This document shows, in pieces, positions 56,167-64,000 of a stretch of 64,000 nucleotides of DNA (position 1 is its first letter; every line of letters starts with the position of its first letter). The DNA comes from Burkholderia ambifaria (GTDB lineage Bacteria; Pseudomonadota; Gammaproteobacteria; Burkholderiales; Burkholderiaceae). The stretch is taken from contig NZ_LKPJ01000014.1 of the NCBI RefSeq assembly GCF_001443045.1, positions 1 to 64,000 of the forward strand, in the 5' to 3' direction. The notes below the pieces were generated by a model, which saw only the letters and a program-made list of their open reading frames with translations, searched no databases and was not told where the DNA came from. A program made the translations under genes and the position numbers.

Positions 56167-58515
56167 TCAGTAAAGCCCGAGCGCGTCGGGCCCCGGTGCG
56201 CAGCGCAGCACGTGCCCGATTACCCGGGCCTCGGTCGCGTCGCAACGGATCGCCTCACCGTAGCGCACGCGCAGTCGTCCCGGTGTGTGCTGTGTCGGCG
56301 CCGCACCATCAGCGGCAGGACGCACGAAAAGAAAGCGATAGCGTCCGGCAACGCCCGGTTCGTGCGCATCGTCGGCTTCGCCAAGTGCCCGTGCGGATAC
56401 CAGCCACAGCTTCGTATGCGAAGGCGTTTGTCCGTTGTCGCATGCCGCGACGGCATGGCGCAATGCACTGATGCGCCGAATCAGCTCGGCCGAATCGACA
56501 TGCTCGAATGCGCCGTACAGCATCTCGCCATGCAACGCGTTGGCGACGTAATCCGAGCGTTCGATATCCGCGTAATCCACGTTGCCGTCGGGTGTCAGGT
56601 ACGGGCCGTATTCGCCGTCCCATCCGCGCCGCGTATTCGACTCGTCGCCACGCGTGACCAGCGGATGGCACGGATGCAAACCGAGCTCAGGGTCGAGCAT
56701 GGGGATGGCGGTGGGCGCATCGGCCCGATTGAAGGTTCTGGACGCATCCGGACTCACGGCAGGCCAGAAGCTGTTGGAGGCCGCGCACAGCTTGATATCC
56801 TCGGCGAACGGGCTGCCCAACCCGAAGGTTGCGAGGAAGATGCCCCGCCGGTTACCCGCATAGGTGACGTCCCAGCCGGGCGCAAAGACACCCGACGACG
56901 CGTCCGACAGAAACGAAGTCATGCGCGGCGCATGCACTTCCCTGTCCCCCCGGCGCGTTGCGCGTGCCGCCAGGCTGAACGCGACGGCGACCGTCCCATC
57001 GCTCGGCGAAAATGCCTGCGTGTTGCTGAACGGATCGACATGGTCGGGATTGGCCGGGAGACGCTCGGCGCTGAGCGATATCGGCGAGCCGCTTCTGAAC
57101 TGCGACTTCGGATCGATCCGCCGGTCCTTGAACCAGCGCTGCAATTCCGCCTGGTCGGCGTACGGATAGAAGTCCGGCGCGGCAACGATCGAATAGGCCG
57201 GGAGCACCGCGCGTTCGGCCAGCTCGGCGATGCGGATCGTCACGACCCCTTCGGTGCAGTGATCCAGAAACAGCTGCGCGCGGTAACCGCCTTTGCCGAC
57301 CTCCCCGAGAAATGCCAGCCGGTCGACGGGATGTGCCCGCATATCCGTGTAGGTGCCGTCCTCGCGCGACTTGTGCCGGATGTTGATGAACTCCGGGGCA
57401 TTGCGAGGTTCGGGAAAGCGCAGCCAACCGGGCGCGAAATGCGGAAAATAGTGCTGCCGCACCTCGTCGATGGCGGCCAGCACCAGCTTCCACAGGTTCG
57501 TGATGATTCTCATCGTCGTGAAGCGCCGGTTGGCGAGCGGCACCAGTCGCCATCGAGCCGGCACGCCAAAACCGTGCACCCCGAAGTTGGCCGCGGTCAC
57601 GGGCTCGATCAGGGGCCGCGCGGCCGGCATCAACAGCACGGCCGCGCCCGAACGCTTCAGCGCGACTGCCGGTGCGATCGAACCGGCAGGCGGTACCTCG
57701 CAGGGGTCCTGACAGCGGATCGCATACGGCGCGCCGACCAGATCGCCCGATGGCGATGGCCGCACGCCCCAGCGCGCCTCGACGGCCCGCTTCAGCTTCT
57801 CGCCGACATGGCGGTGGCCATATTGCAATGTCAACCGCAGTCCGGGCAGGCATTCATCGGGAAACAGCTTGCGTACGGGTTCGATGAAGGTGCGCTGAGG
57901 GTCGCCCGCTCGCCTGCCCTCGATCAGGGCGAGCCTGTCGGGACCGGTGACCCGGCGGACGAGAAACGCGCCATAGCGCGCCGGCATCACGCGGACATGC
58001 TCGATCGCGTCCGGCACATGCGGCACGAAGCTTCGGGTCTGCCCGTCGTAGCACGCGTCGGTGTCGCCGTTGCGTGCTATGCCGAGTCGCGAGAACACGA
58101 AGTCCGCATGCTGCTGATGTCCGGTGCGGCGCGCCGGCCGGTACTGGTAAGCCAGCACCGCGATGTCCAGCGTCTGCCAGTCGGGCGGCAACGGCGCCAG
58201 CGAAGCGATGTAGTTCTCCAGCAAATCGAGTGCTTCGAGACGTACGCCGGCGTCCGGCGACGGGCACTCGGACAGCGCAAGCATGTGATAGATCAGGCTG
58301 CGCGCGGGGTCGCCGGGCTCGATCGCCCGCGTGGCGTCCGGGCAGAGATCGCAAATGCGGGGATCGTCCCAGTCGATCGGCAACGGCCGGCTCAGTCGGT
58401 TCGCCGTCTCCCCGGGCGTGCCCGAATCGGCCAGGTCGAGACCATGACGCTTGAACGCTTCTCGCCACGGAGCCGGCAGATCGAGCAGCAACGCGTGAAC
58501 CTCATCGACAAGCAT
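56167..58515 (-). CDS. LodA/GoxA-like quinoprotein amine oxidase candidate
   Basis: 782-residue protein, start ATG 58515 with GGAGG upstream. Several stretches resemble the LodA/GoxA family of cysteine-tryptophylquinone oxidases, such as APDFYPYADQAELQRWF, SLSAERLPANP, TSFLSDASSGVFAPGWDVTY and PELGLHPCHPLVTRG. C577 (KLCAASNSFW) with W584 or W632 (RRGWDGEYGPY) could form the cofactor. The N-terminal about 170 residues look unlike classic LodA, so the protein may belong to a divergent subgroup. Secreted LodA makes hydrogen peroxide from lysine and is antibacterial; the substrate here is unknown. A LodB-type gene directly downstream supports the call. Confidence 0.55.
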   Translation of the reverse strand: MLVDEVHALLLDLPAPWREAFKRHGLDLADSGTPGETANRLSRPLPIDWDDPRICDLCPDATRAIEPGDPARSLIYHMLALSECPSPDAGVRLEALDLLENYIASLAPLPPDWQTLDIAVLAYQYRPARRTGHQQHADFVFSRLGIARNGDTDACYDGQTRSFVPHVPDAIEHVRVMPARYGAFLVRRVTGPDRLALIEGRRAGDPQRTFIEPVRKLFPDECLPGLRLTLQYGHRHVGEKLKRAVEARWGVRPSPSGDLVGAPYAIRCQDPCEVPPAGSIAPAVALKRSGAAVLLMPAARPLIEPVTAANFGVHGFGVPARWRLVPLANRRFTTMRIITNLWKLVLAAIDEVRQHYFPHFAPGWLRFPEPRNAPEFINIRHKSREDGTYTDMRAHPVDRLAFLGEVGKGGYRAQLFLDHCTEGVVTIRIAELAERAVLPAYSIVAAPDFYPYADQAELQRWFKDRRIDPKSQFRSGSPISLSAERLPANPDHVDPFSNTQAFSPSDGTVAVAFSLAARATRRGDREVHAPRMTSFLSDASSGVFAPGWDVTYAGNRRGIFLATFGLGSPFAEDIKLCAASNSFWPAVSPDASRTFNRADAPTAIPMLDPELGLHPCHPLVTRGDESNTRRGWDGEYGPYLTPDGNVDYADIERSDYVANALHGEMLYGAFEHVDSAELIRRISALRHAVAACDNGQTPSHTKLWLVSARALGEADDAHEPGVAGRYRFLFVRPAADGAAPTQHTPGRLRVRYGEAIRCDATEARVIGHVLRCAPGPDALGLY

Positions 58516-58796
58516 CAACGACCTCCGGCGGGTGGTGCGTTCGAAGCGATCGGCACGATGCGCTTCGCGTCCCGGAAGCCATGCATGTCGCTCCGGCCGC
58601 GGCAAGCCGCGTCTTCAGCGCTTGTTTCAAACGAACATCACATTCGGGTTCTCAGTTGCCGATATCAGTGACTAATATAGGTGATTGCAGCAGCAATGAA
58701 ATGTCGGATTGTGTTTGAAACATTAAATTGTCGAGGCGCGTGGCGTGATTCGCCGAATGCGCCGCGACTCGATCAACACATGTCGGCGGCCACATC
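58516..58796. other. Divergent promoter region between lodA-like and iorB-like genes
   Basis: About 280 bases; an AT-rich section at 58650-58730 probably contains promoters for both directions. No clear operator is seen. Confidence 0.4.
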
Positions 58797-61181
58797 ATGT
58801 TGAAGCGCAGAACCTTCGTGTTGGGCAGTGCGGGCGCGGCGGGCATGCTGGTGGTCGGCTGGGCCTGGTGGCGTCCCGATGACCGGCAATCCGTACCCGC
58901 GCAGCTCGAGACATCACGCGTCGATGTGCCGCTCAACGGCTGGGTGATGATCAGTTCCGCTAATGACGTGACGATCGTCATGAGCAAATCCGAAATGGGC
59001 CAGGGGATACATACCGGCGCGGCCATGTTGCTGGCGGAAGAGCTCGATGCAGACTGGTCGCGGGTTCGCACCGTCATGTCTCCACTCGACACGATCTACA
59101 AGGACCGTGAATCCCTCGCCGACGGCCTTCCGTTTCGTCCCGATGATGCGAGCCTGCTCGCTCGCGGCGCGGCGGCACTGGCGCGCCATGGAGCACGTTA
59201 TCTGGGTTCGATGGTAACGGGGGGATCGACGGGCATGATCGATCTGTGGGGGCCCATGCGCGAGGCGGGTGCCACGGCCCGCGTCATGTTGTGCAGCGCT
59301 GCGGCGAAGCTTTGGCATGTGCCCGTCGCGGAATGCGAGACGCATGCCGGCGTGGTGCGGCATCGGTCGGGACGCTCGGCGACATACGGTGAACTTGTCC
59401 AGCTCGCGCGGGACGTGCCGCGCCCGACACATGTCGACCTGAAGGACCCGAAGACGTTCACGCTGGTCGGGAAACGGCTGGGTCGCATCGAGGCGCACTC
59501 GAAGCTCGACGGCAGCGCGCGCTATGGCATCGATGTGCTTCCGGACAAGCTCCTGTATGCGAGCGTCACGATGTGTCCGACACTCGGCGGCAAAGCGCTG
59601 GATTTCGACAAGTCCGGGGTCGCCAGCCTGAAGGCCGTGACCGGCATCTTCAGGATCGAGCCATACAACGGCGGAACGGGAGGCGTTGCCGTCATTGCCG
59701 ACAATCCCTTCATCGCAATGCGGACGTTGTGCCAGTTGTCGGTCACATGGGATCACGGGCCGGCTGCCAGCGTGAATACCGAGGAGGTCCGCACGGCGTT
59801 GACGCACGCCCTCGACGGCGACGCGGGCCGCCACGTGTTCTACGCCACCGGCGACGCCGATGCGGCGCTGGGCCGTACCAAGCCGTTCGTCGCGCAGTAC
59901 GAAGTGCCCTACCTGGCTCACGGGCCGCTGGAACCGATGAATTGCACGGTGCTGGTCGAGAACGACTCGGCAACGATCTGGTGCGGCACGCAGGTCCCCA
60001 TGATGGCACGCAAGGCAGTCGCGGCGCTGCTGGGCCTGGACGAAGACAAGGTGGTCGTCAACCAGCAATTGATCGGCGGCGCATTCGGCCGGCGGCTCGA
60101 GGTCGACTTCATCACGCAGGCCGCCGCCATCGCGCTCCATGCGAAGGGGCGGCCGGTACAGACGATCTGGTCGCGCCCGCAGGACATGACGCACGACTTC
60201 TACCGCCCGGCCTGTGTGGCGAGATACAGCGGCGCCATCGATGCGAGCGGCAGGCTGGTCGCATGGAAAGGCATGTCGGCGAGCCAGTCGATCAGCGCGC
60301 AGGCGATGCCTCGCACTTTCGGCATGCCGAGCCTCGCCGCGAAATGGTTGCCCGACGCCACCACGGCGGAAGGCGCATTCGACCTGCCCTATGAATGCGA
60401 GAACATCCTGGTCCAGCACCATACGGTGACGCTCCCGGTTCCCGTTGGCTACTGGCGCTCCGTCGGACACTCGCATCAGGCCTTCTTCGTCGAGAGCTTC
60501 ATCGACGAGATGGCCGTGCTGGCACGGAAGGACCCGATCCAGTTCCGCCTCGACATGCTCAGGCAGCCGGCGCACCAGCGCCATGCGGCCGTGTTGCGGG
60601 CGCTCGTCGCGCTGTCCGGCTGGCGTTCGCCGCTGGCATGGCGTGACAAGACCGGCGCGCGGCGCGCACGCGGCGTGGCGATGCACGCATCGTTCGGTAG
60701 CGTGGTCGCGCAAGTCGCCGAAGTCCGGCAGGAAGGTGACGGCTTTCGCGTGACGCGCGTGGTCTGCGTGATCGACTGCGGGCTGGCCGTGAATCCGAAC
60801 CTGGTCGAGCAGCAAATGGAAAGCGGGATCATCTTCGGATTGTCGGCCGCGCTCGAGCAGGCGATCACGATCCAGAACGGGCAAGTCGCGCAGCATTATT
60901 TCGACAGCTATCCGCTCGTCAACATGGAGACCTGTCCCGAGATCGTCACGCAGGTCCTGGCAGGCGGGACCGAGCCGCACGGCGTCGGCGAAGCGGGCAC
61001 GCCGCCGATCGCAGCGGCCGTGGCGAATGCGTTGTATTCGCTCACGGGCGTGCGTCATCGCACCCTGCCGCTCATCAAGCCGAGCCCACCCGACCAAGGA
61101 GACGACCGATGGTGTCAGTCCGTATCAACGGGGAAACCGCTCACCTCGATTCCGAGCCCGCCACCCCGCTGCTCTGGGTGA
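58797..61181 (+). CDS. Molybdenum hydroxylase large subunit (IorB-like), Tat-type
   Basis: 794-residue molybdopterin-cytosine-dinucleotide enzyme of the isoquinoline-1-oxidoreductase beta type. The N-terminus MLKRRTFVLGSAGAAG is twin-arginine-like. Cofactor motifs include SKSEMGQGIHTGAAMLLAEE, GGAFGRRLEVDF, and the active-site GVGEAGTPPIAAAV with the base Glu. The last about 24 residues run past the start of the small-subunit gene (73-base overlap), odd for the family. In related enzymes this subunit works with a 2Fe-2S subunit and a cytochrome c; no cytochrome gene is adjacent. Likely oxidises an N-heterocycle or aldehyde. Confidence 0.85.
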   Translation: MLKRRTFVLGSAGAAGMLVVGWAWWRPDDRQSVPAQLETSRVDVPLNGWVMISSANDVTIVMSKSEMGQGIHTGAAMLLAEELDADWSRVRTVMSPLDTIYKDRESLADGLPFRPDDASLLARGAAALARHGARYLGSMVTGGSTGMIDLWGPMREAGATARVMLCSAAAKLWHVPVAECETHAGVVRHRSGRSATYGELVQLARDVPRPTHVDLKDPKTFTLVGKRLGRIEAHSKLDGSARYGIDVLPDKLLYASVTMCPTLGGKALDFDKSGVASLKAVTGIFRIEPYNGGTGGVAVIADNPFIAMRTLCQLSVTWDHGPAASVNTEEVRTALTHALDGDAGRHVFYATGDADAALGRTKPFVAQYEVPYLAHGPLEPMNCTVLVENDSATIWCGTQVPMMARKAVAALLGLDEDKVVVNQQLIGGAFGRRLEVDFITQAAAIALHAKGRPVQTIWSRPQDMTHDFYRPACVARYSGAIDASGRLVAWKGMSASQSISAQAMPRTFGMPSLAAKWLPDATTAEGAFDLPYECENILVQHHTVTLPVPVGYWRSVGHSHQAFFVESFIDEMAVLARKDPIQFRLDMLRQPAHQRHAAVLRALVALSGWRSPLAWRDKTGARRARGVAMHASFGSVVAQVAEVRQEGDGFRVTRVVCVIDCGLAVNPNLVEQQMESGIIFGLSAALEQAITIQNGQVAQHYFDSYPLVNMETCPEIVTQVLAGGTEPHGVGEAGTPPIAAAVANALYSLTGVRHRTLPLIKPSPPDQGDDRWCQSVSTGKPLTSIPSPPPRCSG

Positions 61182-61567
61182 TTCGCTGCGAACGGAAGCT
61201 GACCGGCACGAAGTTCGGCTGTGGCGTCGGGGTCTGCGGTGCATGCACGGTGCTGCTCGACGACCAGGCCGTGCCTGCCTGCCAGCTCCCGGTCGGGACG
61301 CTGAACGGCGCGCGCATCACGACCGTCGAAGGGTTGGACAGCGTTGAAGCGCGCGCACTGAAGGACGCGTGGATCGCCGTCGACGTCGTGCAATGCGGCT
61401 ATTGCCAAAGCGCACAGCTGATCGCCGCCACGGCCCTGCTCATGCGCTGCCCGCGCCCCGACGACAACCAGATCAACGAGGCCATGAAGAAGATCGCGTG
61501 CCGGTGCGGCACGTTTCCCCGCATCCGCAAGGCCATCCACCAGGCGGCGGAATCGCTGGTCCGCTGA
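61109..61567 (+). CDS. Two-[2Fe-2S] subunit (IorA-like)
   Basis: 152-residue ferredoxin-type partner of the molybdenum hydroxylase. The N-terminal plant-type cluster is CGVGVCGACTVLL with a later Cys at ACQLPVG; the C-terminal helical cluster has CGYCQSAQ and CRCGTFPRIRKAI. These eight cysteines hold two 2Fe-2S clusters passing electrons out of the enzyme. AAGGAGA precedes the ATG, which lies inside the large-subunit gene. It comes after the large subunit, the reverse of many iorAB operons. Confidence 0.88.
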   Translation: MVSVRINGETAHLDSEPATPLLWVIRCERKLTGTKFGCGVGVCGACTVLLDDQAVPACQLPVGTLNGARITTVEGLDSVEARALKDAWIAVDVVQCGYCQSAQLIAATALLMRCPRPDDNQINEAMKKIACRCGTFPRIRKAIHQAAESLVR

Positions 61568-61593
61568 CCGGGGCGAACCGGCAACAGGCTCGA

Positions 61594-63705
61594 TCAGCTA
61601 CCCTTGGCACGCGTCGTGATCTGGACGAAGTCGGCGGCAATGCGTCCTTCGCCGTACTTGGCCTCGAACAGCTTCAATTGTCGATCGATTGCCGCGAGAT
61701 AGGCGGTGCGCGGCTCGGATGGCGGACGTACCCCGTCGAACAGCGGCGCGGGCGTGACGAGGAGCACGATCATCTCGGTCCCGAAAGGCTTGCCGATCAC
61801 CCACTCGCCCATGCTGCCGATCGTCGCGGCGTAATTCGGCGGCGCCTGGTTGTCGCGTTCGCGGCTGCTTGGCACGAGATGCACGACGCTCCCGTTCAGC
61901 ACGTAGTAGTCGACGTTCACATACGAATCGTAACCGGGTGTCGTGATGTCGATGACCAGCGGGTTGCCTTCCGCAAGATGCGCATCGGGCGCTCGCGTGC
62001 GGATCGACGCGGCGTGTGATGACGAAGCCCGATTCGATCGCCAGTACGGGGCAAACGCGCTCACGACCTCGCAATTGTGCGCATCGACCGGACGCACGTC
62101 GAGATTGGCCGTCTGCCCGCCCGCCAAACTGCTCAGTGCGGTTCGCACGCGCCCGATACCGACACCGGCCTCCGCATAACCGCGCACCTGCAGCACGTGA
62201 TCCTGCACCGAGGCATCCAGCGCCGAACACGGTATGCGCGACAGCGCAGCCATCACGGATGCCAGCGAGATCGCCGGTGCCGGTGCCGGTGCCGGTGCCG
62301 GCACGCTGGCCGCAGCGGGCACGGCGTTCGCGGTGGCCGGGGGCGTGCTGCCGGCCGTGGCGCCCGCCGTTGCGCCATTCTCTCCGCCGGCAGACGCGTG
62401 CGCGACCGTGTCCGCGGCGGGGCGCCCTTCGCCGCTGCGCGACAGCGACTGGTAGCCGTACCAGAGCACGGCGATCGCCGCCACCGTACAAGCGCCCACG
62501 GCAGCCCCAACGCGTGCGCCTGATGACCACGCAGGGCGCTTGAACACGCCCATGCCCTCCAGGAACAAGTTGACGCTCGGCGTGCGCGTCGCGCGGTCGA
62601 ACGACAACGCGGCGCTCAAGGTTCGCCATTGCGTGCGATCGAGACCGGGCTGGCGCTCGGGCCGCAAGTGGTCGTGACGCGCCTGGGTGGCGGACAGCCG
62701 ATTGAACGGATGGTGTCCGGTCAGCAATTCGTAGGTCACGCAGGCGAGCGCGTAGACATCGTCGCGCGGATCCGGCTCGAGATGCTCGAACATCTCCGGG
62801 CTCGCGTAGGCCGGCGTGATGCCGCCCAGGCTCGCCGGATCGAACACGGTCACGTCGGGATCCTCGTCGCGCCGCTGGAAGGCGCGTGCGATCCCGAAAT
62901 CGATCACCTTCACTTCGCCCCGGTCGGTGAGGAACACGTTGGCGGGCTTGAAATCGCAGTGGACAAAGCCGCGTTCATGCGCGTAGGCCAACGCCTGGCC
63001 CATGCCGGCGATAATCGGCAACGCGGTATCGAGCGGCATGCCCTTGAAGTCCGGCGCGCGCAGCACCTTGCTGAGCGGGCGGCCGGACAGATACTCCATC
63101 GTGAGGTAGACGAGCGGACCGTCCCGATCGAAATCGTAGACGGTGACGATGTTGCGATGAGCGAGTGTCTGCGCCTTGCGGGCTTCGCGCTGAAGCGCGA
63201 TCAGCGAAGTCGGCTGGCCGCGGAACTGCACGTTGAGCACCTTGATCGCGATGTGCGGCTTGCGATCCGAGGCCTCCAGCTTGCGGAGGTCGAGCGCCTT
63301 GTACACGGTACCCATCCCGCCGACGCCGAGGCACTCCTCCAGCACGAAGCGCCCGTTCAGCGTATCGCCGATGCCTTTCACGCGCTCGCCGTCGACGGAC
63401 ATTGCGCCGCTCGACTGCCCGGACGGGGTGTCCGGACGCGCCTCGGGCCGAAGCACGCTCTCCTGGATCCGGGTTGCGTCGCCCGCGGCTGCCGTTCTGT
63501 CACGACACCGTTCGATGCGCTTCAGCACTTCCGCATAGATATCGTCTGACAGTGGCTGCGTGGTTTGCGTCTCGTCGAGTACTTCGCGCAACCGTGCGCA
63601 ATCGACCTGATCGGTCGCCAGCACCCGGTCGATCTCCGACAAGAACGCGTCCTGCGACAGCGTCCCGCTCTGGAATGTATGAATCAGCTGCGCAAAGCTC
63701 ATCAT
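61594..63705 (-). CDS. Membrane Ser/Thr protein kinase with DUF4384-like domain
   Basis: 703-residue PpkA-like kinase. The kinase domain has the P-loop GVGGMGTVYKAL, the catalytic lysine in AIKVLN, a catalytic loop HCDFKPANVFL (HCD in place of HRD), DFGIAR, and SPEMFEH as the APE motif; all key residues are present. One membrane helix (VGAAVGACTVAAIAVLW) follows the kinase domain, then an Ala/Pro-rich linker and a periplasmic region with a DUF4384-like fold that ends the protein. Such kinases in Burkholderia often control type VI secretion, but no T6SS gene is in view. Convergent with the hydroxylase operon. Confidence 0.85.
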   Translation of the reverse strand: MMSFAQLIHTFQSGTLSQDAFLSEIDRVLATDQVDCARLREVLDETQTTQPLSDDIYAEVLKRIERCRDRTAAAGDATRIQESVLRPEARPDTPSGQSSGAMSVDGERVKGIGDTLNGRFVLEECLGVGGMGTVYKALDLRKLEASDRKPHIAIKVLNVQFRGQPTSLIALQREARKAQTLAHRNIVTVYDFDRDGPLVYLTMEYLSGRPLSKVLRAPDFKGMPLDTALPIIAGMGQALAYAHERGFVHCDFKPANVFLTDRGEVKVIDFGIARAFQRRDEDPDVTVFDPASLGGITPAYASPEMFEHLEPDPRDDVYALACVTYELLTGHHPFNRLSATQARHDHLRPERQPGLDRTQWRTLSAALSFDRATRTPSVNLFLEGMGVFKRPAWSSGARVGAAVGACTVAAIAVLWYGYQSLSRSGEGRPAADTVAHASAGGENGATAGATAGSTPPATANAVPAAASVPAPAPAPAPAISLASVMAALSRIPCSALDASVQDHVLQVRGYAEAGVGIGRVRTALSSLAGGQTANLDVRPVDAHNCEVVSAFAPYWRSNRASSSHAASIRTRAPDAHLAEGNPLVIDITTPGYDSYVNVDYYVLNGSVVHLVPSSRERDNQAPPNYAATIGSMGEWVIGKPFGTEMIVLLVTPAPLFDGVRPPSEPRTAYLAAIDRQLKLFEAKYGEGRIAADFVQITTRAKGS

Positions 63706-64000
63706 TCGTATGCCGTCAACTCAGCTTCAGCTTGCCGACCCGCTTCGGCGCCTCGCGGCGCCGCCAGGGCAAGGACTGTCCATGACGTACCCAAGCGGCG
63801 CGACGTATCGGTGATGCACCGGACACCGTCGAACACGAGATCGCCGCCACGCCATCGTCAGACGAATTCGACTGCGCGCCGCACCGGCCGCCGGCCTTCT
63901 GACAGGATGTCTAACAAATCATACTAGTCTGCGGTAACGCCCTGTGCAATCGGTGCCGGAACTAGAATTCGGGCAGATCCATGGCGAACCGACTTCAGGC
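63706..64000. other. Upstream region of the kinase, window edge
   Basis: About 295 bases with no supported gene; presumably holds the kinase promoter. The sequence 63890-63970 is AT-richer. Confidence 0.35.

Noticed and set aside
55624..58671. 1015-residue plus-strand open frame
   Set aside because: Antisense to the LodB- and LodA-like genes; its translation has no recognisable domain and is rich in Arg/Gln/His, typical of shadow frames.
58914..61097. 727-residue minus-strand open frame
   Set aside because: Antisense to the molybdenum hydroxylase gene, whose cofactor motifs are intact.

Overview
The window is GC-rich and looks like Burkholderia or a close relative. This rests on codon usage and on the family mix: H-NS proteins ending in the KYRDPKTGATW-type motif, an MHS-type symporter, an additional RpoD-like sigma factor, DUF3096, and abundant AraC regulators. 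The density of accessory systems, transposon scars and lone regulators suggests a secondary replicon or an accessory-rich chromosomal region. No tRNA, rRNA, CRISPR array or replication origin was seen.

Layout. (1) 1-1.9 kb: a 188-bp tandem duplication, then a small PilJ-N/MCP-like receptor. (2) 2.3-11.0 kb: a compact tailoring locus. It holds a lysine-rich small protein with two DTKGG repeats, an asparagine-synthase-like ATP enzyme without the glutaminase cysteine, a Rossmann protein, a transketolase split into two genes, a JmjC/cupin oxygenase, a DUF6817-like protein and two glycosyltransferases. A perfect 11-bp inverted repeat lies in the divergent promoter region. I read it as a candidate undescribed peptide- or protein-modification system. 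(3) 11.2-30.5 kb: an insecticidal toxin-complex (Tc) locus. A single 2653-residue TcB-TcC fusion ends in a toxin tip with a caspase-like His/Cys arrangement; it is followed by a 3473-residue TcA with unusual cysteine clusters and a small overlapping gene. (4) 31-37.8 kb: an MHS transporter, an RpoD paralogue, and a scarred area. The scars are a MITE-like inverted-repeat element, a hipA kinase pseudogene with an internal 208-bp duplication and a frameshift, and an IS481-type transposase remnant. (5) 38-45.3 kb: a PAS histidine kinase, two AraC regulators and an AsmA protein. (6) 45.7-53.3 kb: a Tat-exported PhoD phosphatase, DUF3096, a low-affinity iron permease-like protein, H-NS with two small genes, an outer-membrane barrel and a GMC oxidoreductase. 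(7) 53.4-58.5 kb: two near-identical 86-residue double-glycine-leader peptides, each behind a sigma-54-type promoter and before a terminator, next to a probable LodA/LodB-type quinoprotein oxidase pair. (8) 58.8-63.7 kb: a two-subunit IorB/IorA-like molybdenum hydroxylase and a membrane Ser/Thr kinase.

How the parts may work together (inference). The Tc genes supply all three Tc functions (A, B, C) from one strand and could be one transcription unit. In the 2.3-11 kb locus the enzymes could activate, hydroxylate and glycosylate a substrate, possibly the small repeat protein encoded beside them. The paired leader peptides look like secreted peptides switched on by a sigma-54 activator that is not in the window. 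Short dispersed repeats near 30.8, 31.5, 36.3 and 50.4 kb suggest that related mobile-element remnants border the Tc-to-OMP interval.
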